From the NCBI GenBank assembly GCA_030431255.1, contig JAUIJL010000008.1, positions 62,001 to 126,000 on the forward strand: a DNA stretch of 64,000 bases, written 5' to 3'. The notes beneath the pieces were generated by a model that searched no databases, was not told the DNA's origin, and was given only the letters and a program-made list of their open reading frames with translations. This document shows positions 54,501 to 62,900 of the stretch, in pieces. Position numbers and translations under genes: made by a program. The DNA comes from Thermoanaerobaculia bacterium (GTDB lineage Bacteria; Acidobacteriota; Thermoanaerobaculia; Multivoradales; J023). The stretch's first letter is position 1. Each line of letters begins with the position of its first letter.

Positions 54501-56964
54501 CCTGCGTCTCGATTCCGGGCAAGTGGACGCGCTGTCCAAGAGCGCGGGCACCTGCATCGGCGCCCAACAACAAGGTCGCGATTGTGTGGCTTCCCAGCTG
54601 TTGGCGGAATTCCGTCGTCGAGCGGACGCGGTTTGGTACTTCGAGTCCGGGGCCGATTGGGCCCTGATCGCCGGCCAAGCGGCGCCCTTCGCGGTGGGTG
54701 TGGGCAGCGGCCTGGAGGTCATCTCCAACGCCATTTCCGACCTCTTCGTCTTCATCCCGCAGCCGCGGGACACCAAGGGTGGATTGTTCATCCTGCCGGT
54801 GATCGGCGATCAACCCCTGGTGATCCAGCGTCGCGACGCGGCCACCGGTTGGGTGCTCTCCGAGCAAGCTTACGATCCGGTGGCCAACAACGGCGGACCG
54901 GTGGACATCGCCACGGTCGATCCGTTGGCCGGTGGTGAGGAAGCCGAGCCCATGCTGTTGTCGGCGGGTCCGTTCCAATTCCTGCGCTTTGCCGCGCCGC
55001 CGCCGGAATCGAAGGATCGATTGCGGCTCGAGATCGAAGCGGAGACCGATCAAAACGGTCGAGTCACCCTAAGGGGAGTGGAAGATTACGATCTTCCGGC
55101 ATTGACCTCCCTGCAGGTGTGGGATTTGTTGCCCTTGACGCCGAAAGAAGAGGACGCGGAGCCCGAGGCGCCCAAGGAAGGTCCGAAGGTGCGCCTGTGC
55201 GAGGATTCCGATGCCTGGCAGATCCCCAACTTCGAGGGCACGGAAGACATGCTCTTGGTGATCGCTCCCGGCGATCTGGAGCCGGCGGACGCCCGCGTCT
55301 TCACCTTCCAATTCGATCGCACCTTGAAAGATTTGGAAGACACGCCGGTGGAGCAAATCGCCAAGCTCGAAGACCTCGGCCCGGCCGATGGCTGTAGCTC
55401 CCAAGCGCCCACGGGTTATCCCCGGGACGTGCCCTTGCTGCTGACCCAAGAAGACCAAGGTCGACGGGTGCTCCTCGAAGCGGCCAATACCTTGCCTGGG
55501 GGCCATCGATTCCGCCTGCGCATCCAGCCCAACCAGCTGGTAGCCGAAGGCGTGGAATCGGAGCGACCCTATTGGAATACCGCGCCGAAGCAATTCGAGT
55601 TCGCCACCAAGGGCATCGAGGGAGAGACCGTCGGCGCCCTCGACGACGCCGGCTTCCCGTTCGACGGCACGGCGACGGCGCGCGACATGTTGCGCTTCGG
55701 CAACCTGCTGGTGGTCGGCTCGGATACGGGTCGGGTGTTGGCCATCGACACCCGCGACATGACCGACGAGAAGTCGTTCGAAATCCATGCCATCTCCTCG
55801 GGCATCAACCCGGGTCTGCGCACCTTCGCCACCGACGGTCACAACCGTATCTTCTACAACTCCCTCTTCGGCGGGTTGTGGGCGATCAAAACCTTGAGGG
55901 TCGAAGACATCCGCAAGGCCGACGGTCCGTGTCCGAGCCCGAAACCCAGCTGGGCGGCCGACGCCGATTGCTTCCAAAACCTCGAAGGGGCCGTGCGCAT
56001 CTCCTACATGCCCGGCACCGCCGGACTTTCCGGTGCCGAGTTCCTGGCCCTGGGCGGCCTGCCGGCCGGTATGCCGGCGGATCTCGAGGTCCTCAGCCAG
56101 GACGAAATCGGCAAGACCCTGGAGCTGTCCGCCTTCCTCGATGCCTACAAGATGACGGATATCGAGGATCTGACCGCCGACGAAGAGGGCTTCTACGCCT
56201 TTGACGTCGACCTGGTCAGCACCTACGAGCGCGGTCTTCAGGGCCAGCTGGAGCCGAGCTATCGGGACGATCCAGAGGCCACGCCACCGGCGATTCCCGA
56301 GTATCGGGAGCGGGCTTGCGACGGCGAAGAGGATTGGGATCGCTACCAGCGGGTCACCCTCGACAACCTGACCACCGGTCAAAGCTGGTCGATGGACATC
56401 GAGAACCGCTGGCAGGACGAGTCGGGCAACGGCCAAGCGACCTTGGAAGGTGTTCGGGCCCGGCGAGGTGATCAGCTACGGGTTCGCTACAACCTGCGGG
56501 CCCTGGGTTATACCGCGATCATGGGTGGCGGTATTTCGATCCTCGATCTCAACCGAGGCTACCGCCTGATCAAACCCTTCAACCGAATCCAGCAGCTGCA
56601 TCAATGCGGTCGACGCCTGGGCCACTACGCGGGCACGAGCATCGAGTTCCCGCAATGCTCGGAATTCGGCTCCGGGCCGGAAGGCATCCTCTACACCGCG
56701 GCCGTGGCGCCCCAAAGCCAGACCGGTGACTGCTCGGAAGAAGAGGAGAATCCGGACGACTTCCCGCTCCTTCCGCCGTTCCTCGATCCGGACAATCCGG
56801 ACGATCCGGACACGGACGAAGAGGAGCTGGAATGCCGTGGCAAGGGTCGGATCGACGTTTATTCGCCGCTCCTGCGGGTGGGTGTCGTGCACACCACCTC
56901 GGGAGGCGGTCAAGACGACCTGTTCGGCAAGGCCGCCAAGGGCTGTGAGGGAGCGAACCAATGA
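42505..56964 (+). CDS. Giant (4,819-aa) secreted Ig-repeat protein
   Basis: ATG 42505 has GGGGAG 7 nt upstream; ATG 42556 is an alternative nearer the signal peptide, which ends AALAQT. Approximate order: a beta-solenoid-like N-terminal domain with repeated short strands (66-300, IELNGNSTVRGDAVAG, IQINGNGDFN); about 14 tandem ~90-aa Ig-like modules resembling glucodextranase domain B (DTLPPTVAID...ITVTGTVxDAHLxxVTVNG) to ~1645; further divergent Ig modules to ~2680; a Big_5 domain (2681-2782); carboxypeptidase-regulatory-like modules (~2990-3080, ~3546-3640); two ZU5-like blocks (GGTVGQGDGVELVIPEGAV ~3392, and ~3850); a propeller-like piece (~4396-4465); and an acidic C-terminus. No enzyme motif. 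Its stop overlaps the RHS start (ATGA). Confidence 0.92.
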   Translation: MRSEKHVDVDSTGELSTMRCLHQRFLTRLAGLGLVAVCAAVLGPAPAALAQTDPPADFRLTSELTSQAVFSCRQLDLKGGSLIDSIDLSTGVQGDEGHIRSNADIELNGNSTVRGDAVAGPGGSIIFRGQPATVTGDQIVADEPYNCAPIDLNTLRAELEGSHDNENIPRSDKNKDVFKGNGWAFDLKGNDGVTLPEGSYLFDSLTLGGNSEIRISGRVNILVTGDIQINGNGDFNLDGDPFDLRIWSLGSLIDITSGSRIFGHFYGPNADFKLAGQAEITGSIFADKVDISGGGNVRRVVDDIPPSLIIESPIDGDSVTLCEIPVIGRASDDQTGVALTINGEPVELTEDPDSDDFLFSSPTSLYGDDPGLIVVEATDVAGNVFTLQVRVEIVPPALQLTSPAPGSLVGERVVDLAGTSGTSVSVTVNGIDATMAGNPGDTSFTLAGFDLGEDGLRSLEITGVNCGGSTTETFVVDLDTLPPTVAIDSPDEGALFGEQPITVTGTVEDAHLTSVTVNGVDASLDAGRFIATGVSLAEGDNPLVARATDALGRVTDSAVVTVELDTTAPTVSIDDPISGVVIDTPVITVTGHVSDPNLASVTVNGVTATVTDMEFSAPGISLTEGDNTLVAEAIDQVGNTAVSPAVTVVLDTLPPTVAIDTDPLPSLTADGTVDVTGTVSDAHLAGVTVNGVTATVNGETFLAQGVTLAEGTNILIATAVDVLDHSTDSAPVEIVRDSTPPEIEITSPVAGAELDVREITVEGTVRDAHLDRVTVLGVNATVVGDPVTGATWTAQVILPENYSDITARAVDVLDQITDAEPVPVVADTTDPVISLDPPAAPLVGTPSVTVTGTVEDYHLDGVTVDWQPGDGSVDAVVTGDPSAGAPFSADITLSEGLNTVTATATDTFGHVVTSESIVVDLDTTPPTLAIDTPAAGLLTDVPVQTVAGPVSDAHLASVTVSVPSATDLPATVGDDRFSVDVTLTEGANTITARAVDQLGLSTDATPIVVVLDTLPPTVAIDPASVEPLTADGTVSVSGTVRDAHLQGVTVNGVTATVSGDPVSGATFTAVVSLTEGDNTLVATATDTLGHAASSAPVVVVRDSTPPNLAITVPTSGDGFDSRTIEVSGTVQDFHLQSVQVNGVTATVTGDATTGATFTATVELPEGGGDLIATADDTLGQTSTTPPVSVVVDTLPPEVAVDAPADPLVNTPTITVTGTFVEPHLASVVVQSAEGSSASATASPGPNGTWSAAGFTLVEGTNTVTATAADTYGHSATSAPVTWILDTLPPEVTLDPASVEALTAAGSTSISGTVRDAHLQSVVVNGVTAVVTGDPVAGATFTATGVTLDEGENILVATAVDTLGQSADSNAVTVVRDSTPPALEITVPTDGAGFDSRTIQVSGTVQDAHLQTVTVNGVTATVSGDAVSGATFAATIELPEGGGEITATADDALGQSTTTVPITVVIDTLPPEIAIDAPAQALVDTPSISVTGTFVEPHLEGIVVSSLEGGSQPASPGSGIWTADGFGLVEGTNTLTATATDTYGHSATSAPVIWVLDTLPPVLTIAQPIEGSVATDVVSVVSGTVSDAHLQSVTVNGIAATVDGAPESGATYTATVPLAAGANNLVVVATDQLGHQTESQVTVLLDTLPPGLTIDQPALTDGACVVAGQLQTVGGGFADPNPADGEDGINALRLDVVPAGADTATTYVGVLSPDGSRWTVENVNLGAVDGLATVTAIGTDVIGNTSQITGSFRVDASAPTLTILMNGNPFVGQGSGEQPDPAVQPSLVAGQVAFNATVEDGASGEPPRATLTLNGQPYVAGTAIVADGNYVLVARVTDCAGREVVAHANVRIDRTPPRLLSTNPADNQSLTSGIAGYSGTSDPDLATATVGGQPATLSSSGGTSSFVRSPYPWQEGDNTVDIELVDQAGNRATFRRTFRVTSTDLSVEILDQGLPITNGQVFTRSVAPTAVATDGEATVTLTRNGQVTPNGTEITQSGTYNMSAQAVDAEGRTANAAVSFTIDLDGGPQLTVTYPQDTSKVSVNPITVTGTVTGNDPPITVTVNDLPATVNGGNWSVSVPLVPGDINYLTAVATDARGRRDVVPVSIIHQEGAPTVLIFDPVDGTITNRDRIDVVGSVVLDPRDLQDGLVTVLGPGGEITTPVGPDGAFRAVDVPLSVGDNALVASVVDIHGNVGQAGVSVFADSQPPRISVSANGRVLEDGAVFAQPVQLTVTLTDDSGEVEESILRLNGEPQATGGETTELTVSNDGGYLLSVVGLDRAGNEARLDRSFVLDRGGCGLSEIQPADGTAVTSAMVTVNGKSGQAAAVEVRIGGQTFPAQLADGTFLVADVPLAPGPNTLEILCQDAGGAGTPQTVQVERLTDGSGPVVHIQTPQNGALLSSETTDVSGTSTAPTVTINGLGANFFQGNFGFGDMPLSEGPNILGARAVDAAGRVGTDRVVVRLDSTAPVISITSPDNQTRLGKAGDAPATLDVTGLVDISKEPNLDRVTVTSSLDGTTLGTVTASVDPSTGKFEALAVPLDDTATAEQAQTLTATATDTLGHQSSATAEVFLDATGPAIILETPADLTRFGESAPTEVPVRGQAWAQDGGQVRLNGQTLDPATLTWSEPAADGRRHVSFESTLPIADVDGAFGLIAQVSQPDERFAETRRLLFKDSRAPEVVEMIPSDGESGVEPNALLLVLFSEPVVPSSLNGATGLTLIRQSTAQAVAASITQAGNAVGLAPAAAMARGEVYTLRAGTGIRDAAGNTLVAQTDAQFTIAEEAAAQAPIVDPLPAVICAPEILVTGTAAAHAQIVVRDGTLTFRGFADASGAFTVSLPVSANGFHVLRVSALDSTGSAVSAETTLVVQVDCSAPLVNDSSFDRATGTLTVTFSEAVDPATVSIGGADDGVRVRDAEDPDSPLQSASISFAQPTVMSLELDSSPTAFWRDRPVRLQVSAPIADGEGNVMAQSYETVFFPGGDDLSGGFLFGEVYDDRTGRPLGSSRVRLFDVGAGLPGTVAEGNLTAPRIDVTTEGRGRYTMAGSVPSARYAVVAEKSGYTRVVRRLALEPSTGAVPFDSRLTPLDPAMGTLDPVSGGSVSAVAPRPSALEADPGALPGNASLSVILTALSGQGLPDFLPLGWTPAVAAELRLEAADVPLLDGAADAFVDGGVRVDLPLDAWVDGSDDLVAVQYQLSSGLWIVLDDPLILTGDELGLPADRRVARLSPIGPGAVAVVVPDTDPTYAPTLPGAAGEVLTGADRPSAVPAFEADLQLEPAIITPTGKSQARVVARAADGSTPWPSGLAVQAFLEETLILAAGQGQLLEAPFAADLVLYQPRLSSAEQNGNALGSAGAADFVISPSSRAAQVLLEVGYEDVRIYPFPETVERGPVVGPSGGTVGQGDGVELVIPEGAVSAETVATAELVPLDEVNAGVVQWPGYTTLAAVRIDFQGKVLGRAATLRVPVPDGTPAEVAGDPRVILVEIVEAPDDLRAAFPKLTARSRRQGTGSQARIIAGPDSNGGLPLEGLVREGLYLVLHAELPIGYATGSVSHGNGAGLDRARVTVGALGTADLSSGGGRYTLPMPAGDPRTLQAVHPDTDELGEAVASVAAGQTVTVDITLQPTPPTIVGLTPVDGSTDQPTLVTVAVQWNEALDPSSVSPTALRVELADAQGNGSGVFANGEAKLSPDGSSLYFDLDRPLAPGRNWVASFHGGVRDLRGAGYAGPVPVQWRFSTSTIVSPGGQVDPTRFHVEVPVNGVSRIYADADAIPRHQLGQAPWLVVPYALTRRGLDPVSVQYSATTSGSFDGTVGTAGYPVELGTEVWVKVIDPQGQIAAEFQVGPFVSPDGKGFVAPPGEALTFRSAEGILVDVPAGAFDEATLVRVEMLSLGSIGLPTPEGLQAGAYVRVDFDGEANETLRLSVPAPAAAEVGDQVFVGEKIQVAWGKRLQMLTYGAVLDRGGEKLMSNDASVQPEPDLGNNLVTGDPAGQAELKSGGAALRLDSGQVDALSKSAGTCIGAQQQGRDCVASQLLAEFRRRADAVWYFESGADWALIAGQAAPFAVGVGSGLEVISNAISDLFVFIPQPRDTKGGLFILPVIGDQPLVIQRRDAATGWVLSEQAYDPVANNGGPVDIATVDPLAGGEEAEPMLLSAGPFQFLRFAAPPPESKDRLRLEIEAETDQNGRVTLRGVEDYDLPALTSLQVWDLLPLTPKEEDAEPEAPKEGPKVRLCEDSDAWQIPNFEGTEDMLLVIAPGDLEPADARVFTFQFDRTLKDLEDTPVEQIAKLEDLGPADGCSSQAPTGYPRDVPLLLTQEDQGRRVLLEAANTLPGGHRFRLRIQPNQLVAEGVESERPYWNTAPKQFEFATKGIEGETVGALDDAGFPFDGTATARDMLRFGNLLVVGSDTGRVLAIDTRDMTDEKSFEIHAISSGINPGLRTFATDGHNRIFYNSLFGGLWAIKTLRVEDIRKADGPCPSPKPSWAADADCFQNLEGAVRISYMPGTAGLSGAEFLALGGLPAGMPADLEVLSQDEIGKTLELSAFLDAYKMTDIEDLTADEEGFYAFDVDLVSTYERGLQGQLEPSYRDDPEATPPAIPEYRERACDGEEDWDRYQRVTLDNLTTGQSWSMDIENRWQDESGNGQATLEGVRARRGDQLRVRYNLRALGYTAIMGGGISILDLNRGYRLIKPFNRIQQLHQCGRRLGHYAGTSIEFPQCSEFGSGPEGILYTAAVAPQSQTGDCSEEEENPDDFPLLPPFLDPDNPDDPDTDEEELECRGKGRIDVYSPLLRVGVVHTTSGGGQDDLFGKAAKGCEGANQ
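43941..47440 (+). repeat. Tandem ~267-bp coding repeats (Ig-like modules)
   Basis: Modules opening with D(T/S)xPPxxxID recur at about 43941, 44196, 44454, 44715, 44985, 45270, 45537, 45810, 46077, 46356, 46632, 46899, 47166 and 47437. Within this, the three modules at 45537-46355 match the three at 46356-47165 one for one (PASVE, then FDSRTI, then FVEPHL versions), a higher-order duplication of about 820 bp. Confidence 0.88.
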
Positions 56965-59900
56965 GCTTGCGTCGCTTGTCGAGCATGCCGGTCTTGTTGA
57001 CCGTCTTCTTAAGCCTGAGCCTGCTGCTGTCGCCGGCCGCGGCTTGGTCGGAGGAAAATCCGATCCGAGACGCCTCCGACTGTCTTCCGGCCAAAGCCGA
57101 CGAGGTCTCGAGCCTGGAAGACCCGGGAGCCCTGAGCCTGGCGGAAATGGCCGCCTGCATCTCGGACGTCGACGGCAATTTCGCCTGGCTCCGCGACGTG
57201 GTGCTCGCCAACGACGTGGAGTGGCTCGATCGCGGCTATCGCGGCACCTACTCGGGCGTGTTCACCAAGGCGGACCCGGAGCAAAAACCCAAATGGAAGC
57301 GCGGTGATCTGCTCTTCGCCTCCATGGGCATGGCCGGCGTCTTCGTCTTCGACGTCTCCGAGCGTCGCCTGGACGAGTCGCACCTGGTGGGTCATCTGCA
57401 CATCCAGGATCAAAGCGCCCTGTTGTTGCAGCTCGATCCCCAACGGGGGGTGGTCTTCGCCGGTGGCAACGACTACGGCAAACCGGGTCGTCCGCCGTTG
57501 ATCAACGCCTGGGACGTGCGTTACGTCAACGCTTCGCCCAAGACCGAGATCAAGCCCTCCCCGGCGTTTTCGGTCAACAAGCCGTGGGGCGCTGGACACC
57601 TGGCGGTAGACCCGACGGGCATGGGCCTGCTCTACACCTGGAGCACCACCGAAGGCCCGATCGCGGTGCCCATCGACAGCCCCGAGTTCCGTTTCAGCGG
57701 TCTGTATTTGCCGGAAGAAGGGGACATTCCACCGCCCAACGAGCGCCAAGAGGGCGAGGTTCTGCCGTCAATCCAAAAGCTGACCCAACGTTTTGTGCCG
57801 CTGGGCGTGCCGCGGGTGGTCAAGCTCGAGGAAGACGACGAGGAGCGAGCGAAGCAGCGGGACGAGCTGGAGGCGACGAATACCGCGGCCTTCAAAGTGC
57901 GTTTGGCGTTGCCGGGCTCGTTCGGCGACAAGCTGACGGCCAAAGTGGAAAGCCTGCGCGCCTTGCCGGACGCGCGGCACCTGGGCAAACCCGACCTGGG
58001 CGCTGCGATCATGCCGCCGGGTGGACCGGGTTGGCCTGATGCCTCTGTGACGGTGACGCTGCGTCGTCTGGGCGTGGGTGACGACGAGCAAGGTCACGAT
58101 CCGAACGTCGCCGGTGGGGAAGCGGGTCATTTCTCCGAGGCGTACAACCTCTACGAATCGGAAGAGACGATCTTGCTGCTGGCGGATCCCCGGGCGCGGA
58201 GGGATTACAAGCTTCAGGATCTACCGGACCAAGCCGACAAGCCGGAAACCGAGAAGTCCGACGAAAAGGCGACCTGCCGCAACTGCGATTGGCCGCAATA
58301 CTTTCCCGACCCCAAAGGTGATACTCCGCCCCAACCGGGTGAGCTGGACGACGTGGAAGAGCTGTTGGCGGGTCGCTACGTGCGGGCGATCCTATTCGTG
58401 GATTCGGAAGCTCCGGAGCCGATCCAGCAGAAGACCCAAGCGGCCCTGGATTTCTTCGAGCGCCAAGGGGACAACTACCCGACACCGGCGGGATTCGCGG
58501 ATATCGCGGCTCCGGCGGACGCGGTACCGTCGCCGATTCAGGCGAGTCTGGCGGAGCCGGCCCAAAACCCAGCCATGTGGTCGCCGGGTGAGGTCGGTGT
58601 CGCGGCGGCCTTGGCGGGCGGTGACTTGATGTTGGTCGCGTCCGACCATGTGGTGAAAGGGCGAGGCTTTCCTTTCACTTTCGATCGCGTCTACCGGTCT
58701 CATATGTTGGGATACGGTCCCTTGGGTAGCGCGGGTTGGGGAGCCAACCTCTTCGCGCACCTGAGAGAGATCGACACTACGGGCGAGGTGGAGTACCACG
58801 ACGGCAACGGCCATGTCTGGCGCTTTTATCCGAATGCGGAGCCCGATGCTCCGGTGCCCGATGAAGATCGCTATGACGTGGATCCTACGGCATCGTACAA
58901 CCCGCCGAAAGGCGTTTATCTGCGTTTGCAAAAGCTTCGCGACGGGCGTGGTTGGCGCTTGATCGGTCGGAATCACGACACGGCCGAATTCGACGCCGAG
59001 GGTCGTCTGGCCACCATCAGCGACCGCCACCGGCGGGGACAAGATCCCAATGACCAAGGTAACACCCTGCACTTAAGGTACGACGTCTTTGGTCAGTTGA
59101 TCGGTGTCACCGACGATTTGGCGCGGGCCTATGAATTCGAGTATTTCGACGATCCGAAGCCGGAGAACGAGGGTGGTGACGGCGACAAATACGGTCTGCT
59201 CAAGAAGATCACCGACTTCGCGGATCGTGAGATCGAGTACGAATACGACGACGAGCGCCGTTTGATCAAGGTGAAGTATCCGGAGGTCAAGAACCCGGTC
59301 GACGCATACCGCGAGTTTTCTTACGAAGGACAGAATCGTCCGTTCCTGGAGTACACCTACGATCCACAAGACGGGGTCGAGACGTCGGAAGACGACCGCA
59401 CGGCGATACTGCACGGCGACTTTGCTCAGCTCCGCTTGTCGGAGATCTTCCTGCCGGAATTCCTGGAATTCGGCGGGCGAGTGCCGAGAGCACGGTTCAC
59501 CTATACAGAGAAAACAGGTCGTTTGGAGTCAGTGGGTTTCCCGACCCCAGAAAATCAAAACAACGGGGCATCGAGCGTGGAATGGACGCTTGAGCCCGAA
59601 GCGAGCCGGCGGGACAATGCTGCGCCGCTCGAAATGATGTCTGTTCGCGCGCCTTGGGGCCACGAGGTGGATTACACCCTAGAAGACGGCCGAACCACGA
59701 AGGTGGAGCAACTCCTAGAAGTGGCGCAACCCGACGGCCAAGTGATCCCGGATCAACGGGTAGAGACACAATTCGCCTACACCGACGATGGCCGTCTTGA
59801 GCAAATCATCTACCCCGACGGCGGCGAGAAAATCATCTGCTTCGCCGACTCGGACGGCTCCATCGGTGGCTGTGACGGCTCGACAAACAACAGTGCCGAG

Positions 59901-62900
59901 ATCGATCATTTGGCCAAAGCCAATGTGGTCAAAGCCTTGACTCGCTCGACGACCCAAGCGAGCAGAGGCACTTCGGAATATCAATCGATTGAAGCTTCGG
60001 CGGCCTACCAGGAAGACAACCTCGTCTCGTCGGTGACTGATGGGCTCAGTCGTAGCATTCAGCTGGCGGTTCCAACTGCGATGTCGACCGAGACGCTCTC
60101 TTTCGAGAGCGAGGGTGTGACAAGTCAATTCGACTACGATTCTTTTGGCCGCATCGAAACGACGGAAGGCGGCTTGTCCAATCCTTTTAAGGTCACTAAA
60201 AGTTTCCATGAGGATGCCGCCAACAAGGCGCGGGCGGGACTGCTCAAAAGGATTGAGGCTGGAGTGGGTGAGATCTGGAATGAGTTGGAATACGATGATC
60301 GTTTCAATCCCAATCGCAACAAGACGTCTCAAGGGACTCGAAGTGAAGCGGAATATGACTCTTGGAATCGACCGGTGCGAACGATCGCGGGTTTGTCAGA
60401 TGGGCGTTACCGGGCAGTTGGAACGACGGAATGTGACCAAGGAGGTGCGCGTCAAGAAGTAGCATTCGACGCTGCCGGGCATGTTGTGCGCAAGCGTCAT
60501 TTGCAAGACTTTGTAGACAGTGGTGGCACAGTTCGCTGTCGTTGGGTGGAAACTCGCTTTCACTACAACGCTAGGGAGCAGATAGTTGCCGTTGATCGGA
60601 CTCATCTTTCCGATCCCGTGCAACCCGGCCAAGTCATTGCGTCGTTGAATCGGACTTCAGAAACAAAATTCGATAGCTATGGCCGGATCCGTATGCAGCG
60701 ATCCCTCAATCTGCTGGATCCGGCGGTGGAGGTGGTGTACCGATACGACACAGTCGGGCGGGTCGTTGGGGTAAAGGTCGGTGACGCCGGAGAGCAAGTA
60801 CGAAGCTACGACTCGAAGAATCGGGTCGCTCGGCAGACGGACGGCGATCAGGGCGTTTGGCTGGGCCGCTTTGATGCCTGGGACCGTCTGTACTTTGAAC
60901 GTCATGCCAGCGGAGCGTACGAGCTGAGTTTTTATGACGAATCTAACCACCTCACCGAGCGACAAAGCTACGATGCCGACCCCTTCGCACCTTCAGGTGA
61001 AGCCGAGATTTTGGCCCGAAAACGAAGTCACTTCAACAGCTTCGGCGCAGCGGCGCGGGTAACGACGACCCAGATCGATGAGGACGGACAACTGCAAGTG
61101 CTCGTTACCGAGCAGGAATTCGACGATGCTGGTCGTTTGGTAGCGGTCTGGTCCGGGCCGCCCTTGGGCATTGATCCAGGCTGTAGTGATATCGCTGCGG
61201 GTTGTATGGACCGATCCAAGGCGCGTCGGGAGAAAGAAATCATTTATGAAGGCGGGACAGGGCGTGTTCTGGAAGAGCGCTTTGGTGGTGAATACGGTCA
61301 GACTCATCTTTATGAGCGCAAGTATGGATACCATCCCGACAACGCCGCGCCGTTTGCCGACTCGATGCGATATTTGGAGAGCGTTCCAGGCGAGGAAGGC
61401 TTCGTAGAAACTTGGAGTGTGGCATACGAACGGGATGCCTTTGGGAGGATCGTGACCGAGCGGAAGTCCGATGGATCTGTTGTCCACACTACCTTCGATC
61501 GGACCTCGAACCAGCCGATTAGAATTGCCACGGGTGCCGACGACGTTACGCGATTTAGTTACGATGGGCTCGGCAGGCGGATTCAGGTGATCCGTCCTGG
61601 CAACCGTGGCCGCACGACCTATGCCTATGATCTCGACGGGCGATTGCTGCGCCAGGTCACGTATACCGACGAAGAACCTTGGCTGACCCGCTTCTCCTAT
61701 GATCGAACGGGTCGTTTGACGATGACGGACTACCAGGACGGTAGCTTCGAGGAGACTACCTACAACCTAGACGGGACCGTTCAGACATTTTTGACCCGTG
61801 AGGGTATATCGGTCGTTCATACCTACGATGCTGCCAATCGGAGACTCACCTCAGTTCCGAGCGCCGGAACTTTGCCTGGAAGCCTAGTCGCTTTAGACGC
61901 GGGTGATTTTCTGGATTGGGACGTTCTTTCCCGACCCACTCGATTAGGGCGTGGGAGCCCCGGGTTAGTGGGCGAGGATCCTTCTTTGAGTGTCACGTAT
62001 TCCGGGTATGACCTAGCCGGAAGACCGAGAGAGGAGCGGGTGGGCTTCCGGGGCCCGATGACCTGGGGCTACGACCTCTACAGCCGACCCCAAAGCGTGA
62101 CTCTCCCACCGGGACTCAGCCGAGCTCCCGATAGCTCGTTTAGCGGCTTCGTCCGCCAATTCGATACCTTGGATCGGCTTTACGACATCAGTGGCCTCGG
62201 GGCTTTGACCCAGGCGACTGTCGGAGTGACTTGGCAGTGGGGGGGAGGAGACCGTCTTTACGGTTGTAACACTAAGACTGCCCTGGGCACAGCTGCTCGG
62301 TTCGGCTACATCGATGGAGCCGGGCCGCAAGCACAGGGGGATCAGCCTCCGTCCTCCAAGTGGAAGCTCGGAACGTTGACTTGGGGTGCCGGTCCTAGCG
62401 CGGCAACCGCGGTGCCAGACACGACATGGGGCCAATTCGCCTTTGGTTGGCGCGGGGTAGAGGGCGACCCAAGAGATGGAGCCAAGATCGGCCGACAAGT
62501 TAAAACCGGTCTAGATGCGGGAGGCCTGGACACCTTTGCGGGAATGGGCTGGGCCTGGAAGCTAGATGCGGGAGTCCGCCTAGTCGAAGCCTATCCGGGG
62601 CGCGGTGATTTAGAAGGGCGAAATCTCCATCAATCCGACGGATTCGTCTACGAGTACGGCCGGGGAGACGAGCTCATCCGGATCGTCGATCAGTTTGCAG
62701 GTGCCGTTGCAAATGTAGAGACCGGAGCCTACGGTCGCATTGAAGAGCGGGGCGGCGTGGGTTTCGAATACGACGCCGCGGGACGACGGACAGAAGACGA
62801 TCGCTACTTCTATCGCTGGAATTGGCGCGGCGAGCTGATCGAGGTTACGGTTCGGGATGCTTGGCCGGACGGCGATATATCTCCCTACGCAGGTCACCAG

